Source: Amycolatopsis thermoflava N1165 (lineage in GTDB: Bacteria > Actinomycetota > Actinomycetes > Mycobacteriales > Pseudonocardiaceae). From it: a stretch of DNA of 64,000 nucleotides. Below the pieces are notes generated by a model, which ran no database searches, was not told the origin of the DNA, and worked only from the letters and a program-made list of their open reading frames with translations. Position numbers and translations under genes: made by a program. Where the stretch lies: assembly GCF_000473265.1 (NCBI RefSeq), contig NZ_KI421511.1, positions 555,980 through 619,979 on the forward strand, given 5' to 3'. Positions 46,000 to 55,486 of this stretch are shown here, piece after piece. The stretch's first letter is position 1. Each line of letters begins with the position of its first letter.

Positions 46000-46869
46000 A
46001 TGATTCTCATCACCGGAGCGACCGGCTCGATCGGCCGCCACCTCGTCCGGCGGCTGACCGCCGAGGCGATCCCCTTCCGTGCTCTCGTGCGGCGAGCAGA
46101 ACAGGGCGACGAACTCGGCTGCCCCTACGTCGTCGGGGACTTCGACGACCCCTCCTCCTTGGACAGCGCTTTCGCCGGCGTCGCGAAGCTCTTCCTCAAC
46201 AGCGCGGGCGCGGTGCCGGCCGCGGGCGAGCAGCCGATGGTCCGCCAGCAGCTCGCCGCCATCGAGGCCGCCCGCCGGGCGGGTGTGAGGCGCATCGTGA
46301 AGGTGTCGGTGTGGCGCGCCCGCGAAGGCGGCAAGCTCGCCGAGGGCGCCCACTGGCACATCGAGCAGGCGCTGGCGAAGTCGGGCATCGACTGGGCGGT
46401 GCTCCAGCCGAGCGGCTTCATGCAGAACTTCCTGACGGGCGCGGGCTCGTTCACCGAGGATGGCGATCTCATCGGCGCCTACGGCGACGCACGCGTGTCC
46501 TACGTGGACTGTCAGGACATCGCCGCCTGCGCCGCCGTGCTGCTGACCGGTTCCCACGGCACCGGCCGCGCGCACGTGGTGACCGGTCCGGAGGCACTCA
46601 CGCACACCGAGATCGCGGCCAAGCTGTCCGCCGCGTTCGGCAGGCCGGTGCGCTACGTCGACCTCCCGCCGCGGCAGTTCGCCGACAGACTCATCGCCCA
46701 AGGCGTGCCCGCCGGGTTCGCCGCGGACGTCGCCGCGCTCTACGCCGAGGTCGCCGCCGGCGCGCTCGCTGCCACGACCACCACCGTTGCCGACTTCACT
46801 GGCCGGCCGGCCCGCACCTTCGACGAGTTCCTGGCGGACCTGCCCGCATCGGCGACGCGGACCGCCTGA
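46000..46869 (+). CDS. NmrA-like NAD(P)H-binding oxidoreductase
   Basis: The 289-residue protein starts at ATG 46000. It has the nucleotide-binding motif ITGATGSIGRHLV at the extreme N-terminus and an overall NmrA/NAD(P)H-azoreductase-like sequence (AVLQPSGFMQNFL, YVDCQDIAACAAVLL). It is typical of TetR-controlled detoxification or redox-sensor genes. The substrate is unknown. Confidence 0.88.
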   Translation: MILITGATGSIGRHLVRRLTAEAIPFRALVRRAEQGDELGCPYVVGDFDDPSSLDSAFAGVAKLFLNSAGAVPAAGEQPMVRQQLAAIEAARRAGVRRIVKVSVWRAREGGKLAEGAHWHIEQALAKSGIDWAVLQPSGFMQNFLTGAGSFTEDGDLIGAYGDARVSYVDCQDIAACAAVLLTGSHGTGRAHVVTGPEALTHTEIAAKLSAAFGRPVRYVDLPPRQFADRLIAQGVPAGFAADVAALYAEVAAGALAATTTTVADFTGRPARTFDEFLADLPASATRTA

Positions 46870-46917
46870 CGCATCAGGGCAGCGGTAGCGCGCCCGGTCC
46901 GCGGCGGCTCGCCCAGC

Positions 46918-47200
46918 TCACGTGTAGAGGGTGAACCCCGGGTGGGTGCCGTTGAGGAGAAGGTCGCCGACCTCGCGGCGTTTATAGGCCGCCGGATCGT
47001 GCAGGATGTGCGTGCGCACGTTGCGCCCGAACCGGTCGTGGCCGAGGTCGCGCTGACGAGTGCCCCACGGGCGGCTCGTCGTACGGCTGTACTCCGCGGC
47101 CGTGGCCAGCGCGCCCTCCGCGATGCCCAGGTAGAAGCGCCCGGAAACCCCCTGGATCGCCGGGGTGATCAGCGATCCGCGGGGTGGCCTTCTCCGGCGG
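46918..47200 (-). pseudogene. Acyl-CoA dehydrogenase-like fragment
   Basis: ITPAIQGVSGRFYLGIAEGA, then EYSRTTSRPWGTRQRDLGHD, matches the middle of DszC/ACAD-type flavoproteins. About 80 residues remain with neither the N-terminal nor the C-terminal domain. It ends at a stop after GFTLYT. Confidence 0.6.
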
Positions 47201-47493
47201 GGCCGAAAACCGGGCCGAGCCCGGTCCAGCGAGCCCCGCACCGGCTACAAACGAATCGAAGTTCGCCCGCTGCGGGACCGAGCATGGCTCCGGTCTCGGC
47301 GTCTACCGCTGGATGGTCGAGCAAACCACGCGGTGCTGCATCGGTTCCGCCTCCCGCGCGTGACCGACGTGATTTCGGGGGCGCACGGAGGCTTCACACT
47401 GTTGCCCCTGGGGCAAAACTGGGGCACGGGGGCGGTCGCAAGGACGATGAACAGCATCGAACGGCACCGGACTGCCCCAGACTGCCCCAGTCG

Positions 47494-47521
47494 ACCAGCG
47501 GATTCTCGAAAGCCGCTGGTC
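47494..47521. repeat. Hairpin preceding tRNA-like fragment
   Basis: ACCAGCGG (47494-47501) pairs with CCGCTGGT (47513-47520), extendable by one pair. It is preceded by a 10-bp direct repeat (ACTGCCCCAG twice, 47471-47490). Such repeats are common beside integrase attachment cores. Confidence 0.6.
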
Positions 47522-47536
47522 AGACCGGGTGGCGCA

Positions 47537-47585
47537 CCACACTGGCAGTGTGGGGGGCAGGGGTTCGAGTCCCCTTAGTTCCGCA
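47537..47585 (+). other. 3' half of a tRNA-Ala(GGC)-like gene, probable attachment-site remnant
   Basis: CCACA-CTGGCAG-TGTGG forms a perfect anticodon arm with anticodon GGC. A 5-nt variable loop, a perfect T-arm (AGGGG-TTCGAGT-CCCCT) and a 7-nt acceptor strand (TAGTTCC) plus discriminator G and CA follow with correct spacing. No matching 5' acceptor (GGAACTA) or D-arm exists upstream, so it is not a whole tRNA. Elements that integrate in tRNA genes leave exactly such a 3' half at their far end. Confidence 0.6.
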
Positions 47586-47880
47586 AGCTTTTGGACATGC
47601 GATACCAAATTGAGCCAGTTTCGTTACGTAGCGCGATTCGGTCGACCCCTGATCAGGGTCGTTGTCGGCGACGAGGTTCAGCTGGCTGGTCTGCGCGGCG
47701 GACGCCAGGCGCGGCTGTCGAGCTTCGCATCTTCCATCCTTCAGTGCCGATCACGCACTGTTACTGGATTCGGATCAGGGGCTGGTTACGTACTATTCTG
47801 TTGGGGCCGTGGAGGTCCGGTTGATCTTGAGTGCTCACACGCACGTGCCGATGAGCGCATGGTTTGCTTGGTCGCGAACC
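47586..47880. other. Lower-GC intergenic stretch
   Basis: No gene recognised. Base composition falls here relative to the flanking catabolic region, consistent with foreign origin of the following island. Confidence 0.35.
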
Positions 47881-48626
47881 CTATGGGGCCTCGGAACTGC
47901 GATACGGGAGTTCCAGGGAGTGCTCCTCCAGGCTGCGGAGGATCACTTGTCCGTCTCGTACTTGGTTGAGTAGGAACAGTTCCCGCGTCCGGCAGTCCGG
48001 GCAGATGCTGGCCATTGCCAGCGGCCAGAGATCGACTGGGCTTGATGGACCGCTGTCGACGTAGATGCGGTCTGGGCGTAGGGGGTAGGTGGTTGATCGT
48101 CGAATGGTTCCCAGCTTGGATGGCTGCCGCGTAGCAGCAGACCGACTATGCGGTAGGAGGAGTCGTCGAGGTATTCGCAGCGCTCTACCCAGTACCACTC
48201 GATACCCGACAGCCAGTTGACCGAGCTGATGGCCGAGACCACGCGTGGTTCGAGTTTCTCGACGTCTTCGTCGACCTCGTGGCTCGTGCGGACGCCGTGG
48301 GCGTGGTGGGAGCTGTTGCGGAAGTCCTTGATCTCTTCCAGGAGCGCTCGTGTCGAGCCACGCTCCTGCAGAATTTCCAATTCCGATAGGACCGGGGTCT
48401 CAACCTCTTCCAGGAAGCGTTCGATCAGCCAGAGCCAGGTGCCGAAGGTTGCCCCGCTGCGGAACTGTTGGCGAAGGGAGCGGGTGAAACCGTTGTGGTG
48501 TGCGATGAGTTCGCTGAGAGCAAGGATGCCTAGCGTCCGTGCGGTGCCTTCTCCGAGCTTGAGCAGGCCGTCCTTGCGCTCCGCTGGGTGTGTGCCGACA
48601 CGGTAACGGCGGGCGAGGGCAGCCAT
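47881..48626 (-). pseudogene. HEPN-motif protein paired with methylase, frameshifted near C-terminus
   Basis: From ATG 48626 the protein is helical, with FRNSSHHAHG near residue 103, matching the HEPN RNase motif R-x4-6-H. The frame breaks in a CCCCC run near 48088. The sensible continuation (YPLRPDRIYVDSG, then a CPDC knuckle, LFLLNQVRDGQVILRSLEEH) lies in another frame and ends at 47881; the literal frame ends at 47943. The gene follows the methylase by 15 bp, so they form an operon. One-base slippage or a sequencing error may explain the break. A stand-alone HEPN toxin controlled by methylation is inferred. Confidence 0.6.
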
Positions 48627-48641
48627 GTGGAAGGGATAGCT

Positions 48642-51149
48642 TTATTCTGCGCGCCAAATGGGATCGTCGAAGGGGCGAACCAGTTGACCTGCGAGCCGGG
48701 CCTCATGGGAGGCGAACCTGATGGTGGTTCGGATCTCCTCACTGAGGGTCTCGCTGCCGGAGAAGATGTTCGGCAGGATGCCCTCAGTCGCGGTCCGCAG
48801 GGCACGGCGCGCTTCCTGTACATCCTCAAGTAGATCGTCAACCGTGGCGTCGGTGACTAGCTCCACAGGTACAGGCGTGTCTAGCAGGTCACGCACGCGC
48901 GGGAATGCGCCGTGGTCCCTACGGGAGTTGAGCCACTCGCATAGTACTCTGCCGCGGCCCTGCAGCGGATGCAGCACGAATAAGGGGGTAACTGCTTCGC
49001 CGAACCCTGCGGGGAGAAGCCTCCAGTTGCCGGAGCGTCCCACGAGGTCGCCGCCCGAGCATTGCGTCAACTCGGAATCGTCCATTTCCGCGTCGGGAAG
49101 TTCAACGGCTGAGTCCACCGTGTGCAGATGCGGTGAAGTGAGGTGCTTCGGCGGGGCTGGCGCATCCTCGTCCGGCGCTGGGCGGCGCAGTTTGACCTTG
49201 TCCGTTTCCAGTCGGGCGAAATTTTGAAGCGCTTCGAAGGGGCCGTTGAAATCCGCCACGTAGAAGAGCGTGGATGGAATCTCGCATCCCAGTCGCGTCC
49301 GGTCGGGGTCGATCCAGGCATCAGGGGTGCGGGGTCGGACCTTGGTTCGGAGGTACTTCTCAGGCTCTTCATGCAACGGGAGGAAGACTGTGTTGCGCAA
49401 CTCCACGTCGGGCTCCGGCGCCCCACGGCGCTGCTGGAGTTCACCGTCGGGGTCGCGTACGCCAAGCGCGTTGCGGACGGTCTTGTCGAACGCGGTTCCG
49501 CCGGGCCAGGCTTGGCCGGCGGCCTTGGCGGCACGGCGCAGCGCTGCACGGGCCTCGGAGATCGTGTCCCACGTCGTACCGACGAGTCCTCGGAGCGCCG
49601 TCAGCAGCGCCTTGGGGTCGTCCGTCCGTTGGATAGGCCGCAGAGCAGCGAGCCTGTCGAGGGCCTCCTCAGAGAGTTCGAAGCGCAGTCGTAGCGGATG
49701 CTCGATAACGATCTGGCGATAGAGCAGGTCCTGGTTCCGCACTACTCGCACGTGGTCGCGCGGGGACCTAGTTGGAGACTGGGCGGAGGACGTGGCTTCG
49801 CTGTAGAGCTGGACGATCTCGGTCAACTGATCAGGGCCAAGGTACTTGCGCTTATTACCGATCGACTGGCGCATCTTCTGCCAGTGTTCCTGGGCCTTTA
49901 CAAGAATCACATGCCCCTGGTGATTGGCGGGCTTACGGTTGCTGAGCACCCACACGTATGTGCTGATGCCGGTGTTGGAGAAGAGTTGGTCAGGCAGGGC
50001 GACGATGCCTTCGAGCCAATCGTTCTCGATAATCCACCGTCGGATGCCAGACTCTCCTGACCCAGGAGAACCAGCGAACATGGGAGAGCCGTTGAAGGCG
50101 ATCGCGATACGGCTCCCACCTCGTCCGGAGTCGTCCACGGGCTTCATCTTTGCCAGCATATGCTGGAGGAACAGCAGGGACCCATCGTTGATACGAGGAA
50201 GCCCGGCGCCGAAACGGCCTTGGTAACCGTGGCGTTCATGCTCCGTCCGGACGTATTGCTCGACGTTCCTCCAATCGACACCGAACGGGGGGTGGGCCAG
50301 TAGATAGTCGAATCGTTCTGCAGCGAACAGATCCTCGCGAAGAACGTCTCCGAAGGCAACCAGGTCCGGGTCTCGCCCGCTCATCAGCATGTTGGAGCGG
50401 GCGATCGCCCAACTCTCAGCGTTCAGTTCCTGGCCGGACAGGCGGACTTGGGCCTCGGGATTCATGCCGGTGATGCGGTCGGCCGCCTCACTGAGTAAAC
50501 CGCCAGCGCCACAGACAGGATCGTGGACGGTTCTAACCAAGCCGGGAGCAGTGAGTTGTCCCGGATCGGGCTCGATGACGAGCGCGGCCATGAGCTGGCT
50601 GACGTCGCGAGGCGTGTCGTGCTCGCCGCTAATCTCACTGGGCTGTTCAGCGAAGCGCCGTACCAGGTCCTCGAAAATGAAGCTCATCTCGTGGACGGAG
50701 AGAGCCGGTCCCATGTCCAAGTGATGGAATCGGCCAACGACGTGGTAGAGCAGATCAGAATCGGTTAGACGCTTTACCGTGGCGTCGAATCCGAAGCGCT
50801 CGAACACCTGCTGGATATTTTGGGAGAAGCTGCGCACATAGTCGAGCAGAAGCCGCTCGGCCATCTGCGGACCATTGGTGACGGTGTCCCCCAGAGTGAA
50901 GCGGCTGGTGTTGTAGAAAGGGTGGCCGGAGGCATCCCGCAGCACAGCGTCCGAATCTGCGGAGCCGTGATCCAGGCTCTCTACGGCGTCGAGAACGCTG
51001 CGCCGGGTTGGCATAAGAAGACAGTCGAGGCGGCGAAGCACAGTGAACGGCAATAACACCCTGCCGTAGTCTGACCTCTTAAAGTCGCCGCGCAGTAGGT
51101 CAGCAACTGACCATATGAGTCTCGATAGCTGCGTCACCGAATCACTCAT
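48642..51149 (-). CDS. Type I-like N6-adenine DNA methyltransferase (HsdM-type)
   Basis: The 835-residue protein starts at ATG 51149 (GGGGG upstream; an ATG at 51161 lacks a spaced site). The N-terminal HsdM-like helical region, SAM motif I (DPVCGAGGLLSEA, near 220) and catalytic motif IV (LLAHPPFGVDW, near 285) are visible. Motif IV has His where Asp, Asn or Ser is expected ([DNS]PPF), which may abolish or alter methylation. A C-terminal ~300 residues may serve as target recognition domain. No HsdR or HsdS is linked; the HEPN protein downstream is the only partner seen. Confidence 0.82.
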   Translation of the reverse strand: MSDSVTQLSRLIWSVADLLRGDFKRSDYGRVLLPFTVLRRLDCLLMPTRRSVLDAVESLDHGSADSDAVLRDASGHPFYNTSRFTLGDTVTNGPQMAERLLLDYVRSFSQNIQQVFERFGFDATVKRLTDSDLLYHVVGRFHHLDMGPALSVHEMSFIFEDLVRRFAEQPSEISGEHDTPRDVSQLMAALVIEPDPGQLTAPGLVRTVHDPVCGAGGLLSEAADRITGMNPEAQVRLSGQELNAESWAIARSNMLMSGRDPDLVAFGDVLREDLFAAERFDYLLAHPPFGVDWRNVEQYVRTEHERHGYQGRFGAGLPRINDGSLLFLQHMLAKMKPVDDSGRGGSRIAIAFNGSPMFAGSPGSGESGIRRWIIENDWLEGIVALPDQLFSNTGISTYVWVLSNRKPANHQGHVILVKAQEHWQKMRQSIGNKRKYLGPDQLTEIVQLYSEATSSAQSPTRSPRDHVRVVRNQDLLYRQIVIEHPLRLRFELSEEALDRLAALRPIQRTDDPKALLTALRGLVGTTWDTISEARAALRRAAKAAGQAWPGGTAFDKTVRNALGVRDPDGELQQRRGAPEPDVELRNTVFLPLHEEPEKYLRTKVRPRTPDAWIDPDRTRLGCEIPSTLFYVADFNGPFEALQNFARLETDKVKLRRPAPDEDAPAPPKHLTSPHLHTVDSAVELPDAEMDDSELTQCSGGDLVGRSGNWRLLPAGFGEAVTPLFVLHPLQGRGRVLCEWLNSRRDHGAFPRVRDLLDTPVPVELVTDATVDDLLEDVQEARRALRTATEGILPNIFSGSETLSEEIRTTIRFASHEARLAGQLVRPFDDPIWRAE

Positions 51150-51359
51150 GCGTTCCCCCATCCTTGACGCGCGGTTCTTCCGCCCTCACCTGCTGTCTCC
51201 CACGGTTGGTCTTGAGGAGCCTACGTGGACGGGCACCACCGAGGTGAGCAACAGGCCCGTCGACGGGCGGTGATCAGGAGACGCCGACACCGGCGTGACC
51301 GAATAGAGTGGCACCGCTCTGCTGGCTCGATCACGTCGCGAGCATCGGCCCCCGAACGG

Positions 51360-52451
51360 ATGGTTGTGGTGACAGGTTCAGAACGGCCGGGTTTGCCCCG
51401 GCTGACGGTGGTCGGCTCTGCCGACACCTCCGGCGGCTCGCAAGGAGGGTGGGCACTCGTCACCGACGGCACGGCACCGCTCACGGTGGGTGGGATGGTC
51501 GCGGGCGGGTTTGGAGTTGAGGCCGCGAAGTCGTTCCTGGCGGACGAGCCCTCTGGGCGATGGTGGTTCGTCCTGGCCTTCGTCGCAGGGCTTGCGCTCG
51601 TTGCTCTGGGGCTGTGGCTGAGGAGCCGAGCACGCCGCCAGGTGCGGGTCGGCATCGTGGTCACCGCGACGGATGCTCGTCGCGGGCTGGCATGGGCCCA
51701 GCAGCTGGACCAGCAGGCGGAGACGTTCAGCCGGAGCACGTGCACGGTAACCCTGAAGACCAGCATCGAGTTGCCCGGTGGCGGCGTCTGGGACCGGCAA
51801 CTGGTCGACGCCCTGGCCGATGAGACGTTGTCGGCGACGACGATGGCGGAGCGCCTGACACCCGACGCCGTCCGGATCAATCTGATCCCGACCATGCCGC
51901 TGCATGTCGCGTTCTGGTTCGGCGCCCGGTTGGGGTACACCCACGCTCGCGAGGTCATGGTGCACGCCATCCGCCAAGCGGACGGGGCACCGGCATACTT
52001 TCCGGCGACCTCGCTGCGCGCGATCGACTCCAGCATGGAGCCGCTGACCGTCGACCGGCTGGAGGCCATCGACGAGGGCGACCCGAACAGGGCTGCCCTC
52101 GCGCTGGATCTGCAGGGCCGCGGAGACCAGTTCTTCGACCAGGTGGTGGCGGCGTGCCGCCAGCACGGCATCGGCTACCTACTCCGGCTCCGGAATGCCT
52201 CCTCGCGGTTGGCCGAGGACAGCTCGACCTTCACCGGTGTGGTGGAGCAGACCTGTCGGGCCTGGCGCGAGGCGCCGCTGCCAGCTGGCGCTCGAACCGG
52301 CCGGCACGCGATCTTCCTCAGCGGACCCGTCGCGATCGCGGTAGCGCTCGGTGCTCGGCTCGCGTCGCCGGAGCACGGCCGGTGGACCGCTTTCACGTTC
52401 GACGCGGCCAGTAACACCTATGAGCCCTTCCCGGCCCCGGCTTCCGTCTAA
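51360..52451 (+). CDS. CBASS effector: membrane-SAVED protein (Cap14-like)
   Basis: The 363-residue protein is tentatively started at ATG 51360. Near residues 60-85 is a strong membrane helix (WWFVLAFVAGLALVALGLWL), perhaps preceded by a second weaker one. A SAVED-type domain covers about 95-360 (TPDAVRINLIPTMPLHVAFW, then the end IFLSGPVAIAVALGARL). SAVED domains sense cyclic oligonucleotides. Here ligand binding would trigger the membrane module and disrupt the inner membrane. It is immediately followed by a CD-NTase gene. Confidence 0.75.
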   Translation: MVVVTGSERPGLPRLTVVGSADTSGGSQGGWALVTDGTAPLTVGGMVAGGFGVEAAKSFLADEPSGRWWFVLAFVAGLALVALGLWLRSRARRQVRVGIVVTATDARRGLAWAQQLDQQAETFSRSTCTVTLKTSIELPGGGVWDRQLVDALADETLSATTMAERLTPDAVRINLIPTMPLHVAFWFGARLGYTHAREVMVHAIRQADGAPAYFPATSLRAIDSSMEPLTVDRLEAIDEGDPNRAALALDLQGRGDQFFDQVVAACRQHGIGYLLRLRNASSRLAEDSSTFTGVVEQTCRAWREAPLPAGARTGRHAIFLSGPVAIAVALGARLASPEHGRWTAFTFDAASNTYEPFPAPASV

Positions 52452-52638
52452 GTCCGAGCCAGGACGGAGGCCACCGGCACGGTGCCAGCGCGAGCCTGGC
52501 CGGAGTTGTCGGTGGGGACGGTTACGCTTCTCACGAAGACGCCGCTGGACGGTTGCGACGCTGGTCATGGCCCATCCATGACTCTGGTTGACCTGGACGA
52601 GGCGTTCCATGGGTATCCGCAGAGAAAGGGAATCCCCG

Positions 52639-53613
52639 ATGAGCCTCGGCGCGGCGTTCGACGCCTTCCAGAAGCAGGTGGACGCGGATTCGACGCAGGT
52701 TAAGGAGGCCCGCGAGCGGCGCGAGACGTTCAAGAGCGCGTTGGGCGCGGAGTCCGACGTCGTCGAGGTCTGGGGCTCGGGCTCCTTGCGGCGCAGCACG
52801 CACATCGGCCCGAAGATCCACGACCTGGACCTGGTTGTCGTGTTCGACCTGGACGAACATCCAGGGTGGGGTGAGCCCGGCGACTCGGCCGCTGACGCCC
52901 TCGACGTGCTGGGCGGCAAGGTCAACAAGCTGCTCGGCGCCACCAACGGCACCGTGGAGAAGCTGGTCCGCATTGCCAGCCCGCGCAACCACGCGGTCAA
53001 GTGCTTCATCGACCTGCCGGACGACGACGATGGGTTCACCGTGGACGCGATGCCCGCGCTCAAGTACAACGGTGCCCTGCTCATCCCGGAGAAGAACTCC
53101 TCCAACTGGATTTCGGCTAACCCGCAGTACCTGGTCGAGGAGGTCAAGAAGCGCAACGCGGACTGGGACTACTTCCTGCGCATGGTCCGGGTGCTCAAGG
53201 CGTGGCGGAAGCGCGCCGAGGTGGAGGGCAAGGTCAAGTCCTTGGTGATGGAGGTCCTCGCCCTGCACTACCTGCCGGGTGGGTTTTCGCGCCCGGAGGC
53301 CCTCAAGCGGTTCTTCACGGCGGCGGCGACCGCGGTCGGGAACGGGCCGGTCATGGATCCCGCGGGATTGTGCGGCGAGATCCAGCCCAAACTGGACCGG
53401 ATCGGCCTGTGCGAATCGCTGCTGAACGCCGCCGACCTCGCCGATCAGGCGTGCGACGCGGCCGACGAAGGCCACACCGACGACGCCAGGAAGCTGTGGC
53501 GGGAGGTGTTCGGCGCCGACTTCCCAGCGCCGCAGGGGAAGCCCAAGACCAGTCCCGCCCTGATCGTTCCGGCGGTGGCGCCGCGCCCGATCAAGGACGC
53601 CCCGCAGGGCTGA
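52639..53613 (+). CDS. CD-NTase (CBASS cyclic-oligonucleotide synthase)
   Basis: The 324-residue SMODS-type nucleotidyltransferase starts at ATG 52639 (AGAAAGGGAA upstream). The signature WGSGSLRRSTHIGPKIHDLD, with GS and the DLD metal-binding pair, and a third Asp in FTVDAMPAL are present, so it should be active. It would be triggered by phage infection to make a cyclic di- or trinucleotide sensed by the SAVED effector. The E2, E1 and JAB genes that follow are expected to modify or prime it. Confidence 0.88.
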   Translation: MSLGAAFDAFQKQVDADSTQVKEARERRETFKSALGAESDVVEVWGSGSLRRSTHIGPKIHDLDLVVVFDLDEHPGWGEPGDSAADALDVLGGKVNKLLGATNGTVEKLVRIASPRNHAVKCFIDLPDDDDGFTVDAMPALKYNGALLIPEKNSSNWISANPQYLVEEVKKRNADWDYFLRMVRVLKAWRKRAEVEGKVKSLVMEVLALHYLPGGFSRPEALKRFFTAAATAVGNGPVMDPAGLCGEIQPKLDRIGLCESLLNAADLADQACDAADEGHTDDARKLWREVFGADFPAPQGKPKTSPALIVPAVAPRPIKDAPQG

Positions 53614-53621
53614 CCCAGACC

Positions 53622-54194
53622 ATGACTGCGCTGCGCGACATCGCGCCGATCAACTGGTGGGACGCAGAACCGGCCCGCTTTGCGCGAGATCGGGAGGAGG
53701 TCACCGCTCGGTTCCCGGACCTCACCTGGACGCCGGACGGCGCGGGCGGCTGGGTAGGGCGGCTCCCCATGTGGCCCCTGGAGCGGCCGGAGCCACCTGG
53801 CCTGTCACGCCTTCTCGGCGGCGCGGGCCTGGAAGTGGTCATCGCCTACCGGCAGGCGTACCCGATGGTGCCGCCCCGGATCTACCCCGTCGTCCCGCGG
53901 CCGGAACCGGTCGAGTGCACCCAGCACCGGTGGCACGTCAACGGTGACGGCAGCCTGTGCCAGTTCCAGACCGACACCGCTTGGGATCCCCGTGACTCGA
54001 TCTGCGATCTCCTCCTGAAGGCCGCGGCCTGGCGAGTCGAATACGCCCTGATGAAGGCCGGAGTACTGGAGCAGATGACGTTGCACGGGATCGTGAGCGA
54101 CCCGGCCCTCGACGACGTCATCACTACCGCCAGCGAGAAACCCGAGGACGACGACGGCGCCGTGGTGCCGGAGCCCACCGGGACCGCCGAATGA
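53622..54194 (+). CDS. Stand-alone E2-like (UBC-fold) protein of CBASS
   Basis: The 190-residue UBC-fold protein has a central PPRIYPVV strand and HRWHVNGDGSLCQF, where the Cys is in the position of the E2 catalytic cysteine, then a C-terminal helical region. It starts eight bases after the CD-NTase and overlaps the E1 gene by ATGA. In most type II CBASS the E2 is fused to the E1 as Cap2; here it is a separate polypeptide. Confidence 0.82.
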   Translation: MTALRDIAPINWWDAEPARFARDREEVTARFPDLTWTPDGAGGWVGRLPMWPLERPEPPGLSRLLGGAGLEVVIAYRQAYPMVPPRIYPVVPRPEPVECTQHRWHVNGDGSLCQFQTDTAWDPRDSICDLLLKAAAWRVEYALMKAGVLEQMTLHGIVSDPALDDVITTASEKPEDDDGAVVPEPTGTAE

Positions 54195-55486
54195 CCAGCA
54201 CTCTGCTCTTGCTACCCCGCGACGGACTCCGCTACCTCACCACGGCCAACGCCGGCACGTCGGGGAGCATCAGGTTCAAACGCTCCGAGACCGACGACCT
54301 GCTCCTGATCAGCTTCATCCGCACCGCAACCGCCGGGTACCAGCTGATGCTGGAGCCCAAAGCCCACCCCATGAACTCCGGGCTCACCGGCGGGGAGGGA
54401 TTCTGGTTCCGGGTACCGGTGGAGCTGCACGAGTGGTGGTACGGGATCACCCGACGGGGTGACTACGTCGGGGTGCCGTTCGACGAGTTCGCCAAGCGGC
54501 TCCCCAAGCCACTCGCCGACCCTGGCGCCATTGGGTACGTCGTGCTGACCTACGCACCGGACGCAGACGAGCCGCCCTGGGACGAGACACCTATCTCCCG
54601 ACTCGCGGCGTGGTGGGTGACGCGAACGGGAGTGTTCGGAGCCTCGGTAGCCGTCGAGCCGGAGACCACCGGCATCATGCAACTGCACCCTCACTGGCCG
54701 GTAGCCGACTTGTCGGCCGTCACGGTCATGGTGGTCGGTGTTGGCAGCATCGGGGGAGCAGCAGCTACCGCGCTCGCCGGCTACGGCATCGGCCGGCTCC
54801 TGCTCGTCGACCCCGACCGGCTGATGTGGCACAACCTCGTCCGCCACGTACTTCCTCGCCGCTACGTCGGGCAGTACAAGGTTGATGCCCTCCGCGAGCA
54901 CCTCGCCGACCACCGCGGCGACACCGAGATCACCGCCTTGCGGTACGACGTCGTCGACGACGCCGACCGCATCCGCGGCCTCTTCGACGAGACCAGCATC
55001 ATCCTCTGTTGCGCCGACGGCGTGGCACCACGACGCACCACCAGCCACCTGGCCCGCCGCGCCAACAGGCCCGCGATCCTGGCCTGCGTCCTCGCTGACG
55101 GTGGAATCGGCGAGGTCATCCGACTGCGCCCCTGGCCTGACCAGGGCTGCCTCCTCTGCCGGCGGCAGGCACTCGCCGAGCACGGCGTCCTCGACCCCGA
55201 ACCGGCGCTCGAAGCTGGCTACGGCACGGGAACACTGCACCGGCCCATGACCGCCGTCGGCTCCGACCTCTTCCTCGTCGGGGACCTCGCCGCCAAAGTC
55301 ACCGTCTCGACCGCCCTAGAAACCGCGGGCAACTTTGCCCACCGTCTCCCTGGCGAACACCTCACGATCGGGCTGCAAGCCCGTCGGGGATGGACCGGTC
55401 CGTTCGACCTCGGCTACACCGGCAACATGCGATGGACGCCAGCAGTCCCACCCCGAGCCGACTGCCCAACCTGTGGCCAGCCGTGA
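54191..55486 (+). CDS. E1/ThiF-like adenylating protein of CBASS
   Basis: The 431-residue protein has an N-terminal ~175-residue beta-rich domain of unclear type and then a ThiF/E1 Rossmann domain with VMVVGVGSIGGAAATAL. Conserved residues follow for ATP (DPDRLMWHNLVRHVLPR) and a zinc-binding pair (CLLC near 320, CPTC near the C-terminus). It should adenylate the C-terminus of the CD-NTase or another target and pass it to the E2. Start ATG 54191 overlaps the E2 stop. Confidence 0.82.
   Translation: MTSTLLLLPRDGLRYLTTANAGTSGSIRFKRSETDDLLLISFIRTATAGYQLMLEPKAHPMNSGLTGGEGFWFRVPVELHEWWYGITRRGDYVGVPFDEFAKRLPKPLADPGAIGYVVLTYAPDADEPPWDETPISRLAAWWVTRTGVFGASVAVEPETTGIMQLHPHWPVADLSAVTVMVVGVGSIGGAAATALAGYGIGRLLLVDPDRLMWHNLVRHVLPRRYVGQYKVDALREHLADHRGDTEITALRYDVVDDADRIRGLFDETSIILCCADGVAPRRTTSHLARRANRPAILACVLADGGIGEVIRLRPWPDQGCLLCRRQALAEHGVLDPEPALEAGYGTGTLHRPMTAVGSDLFLVGDLAAKVTVSTALETAGNFAHRLPGEHLTIGLQARRGWTGPFDLGYTGNMRWTPAVPPRADCPTCGQP

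Noticed and set aside
47500-47585. Complete tRNA gene
   Set aside because: Anticodon arm, T-arm and 3' acceptor strand are present, but no complementary 5' acceptor strand or D-arm exists upstream.
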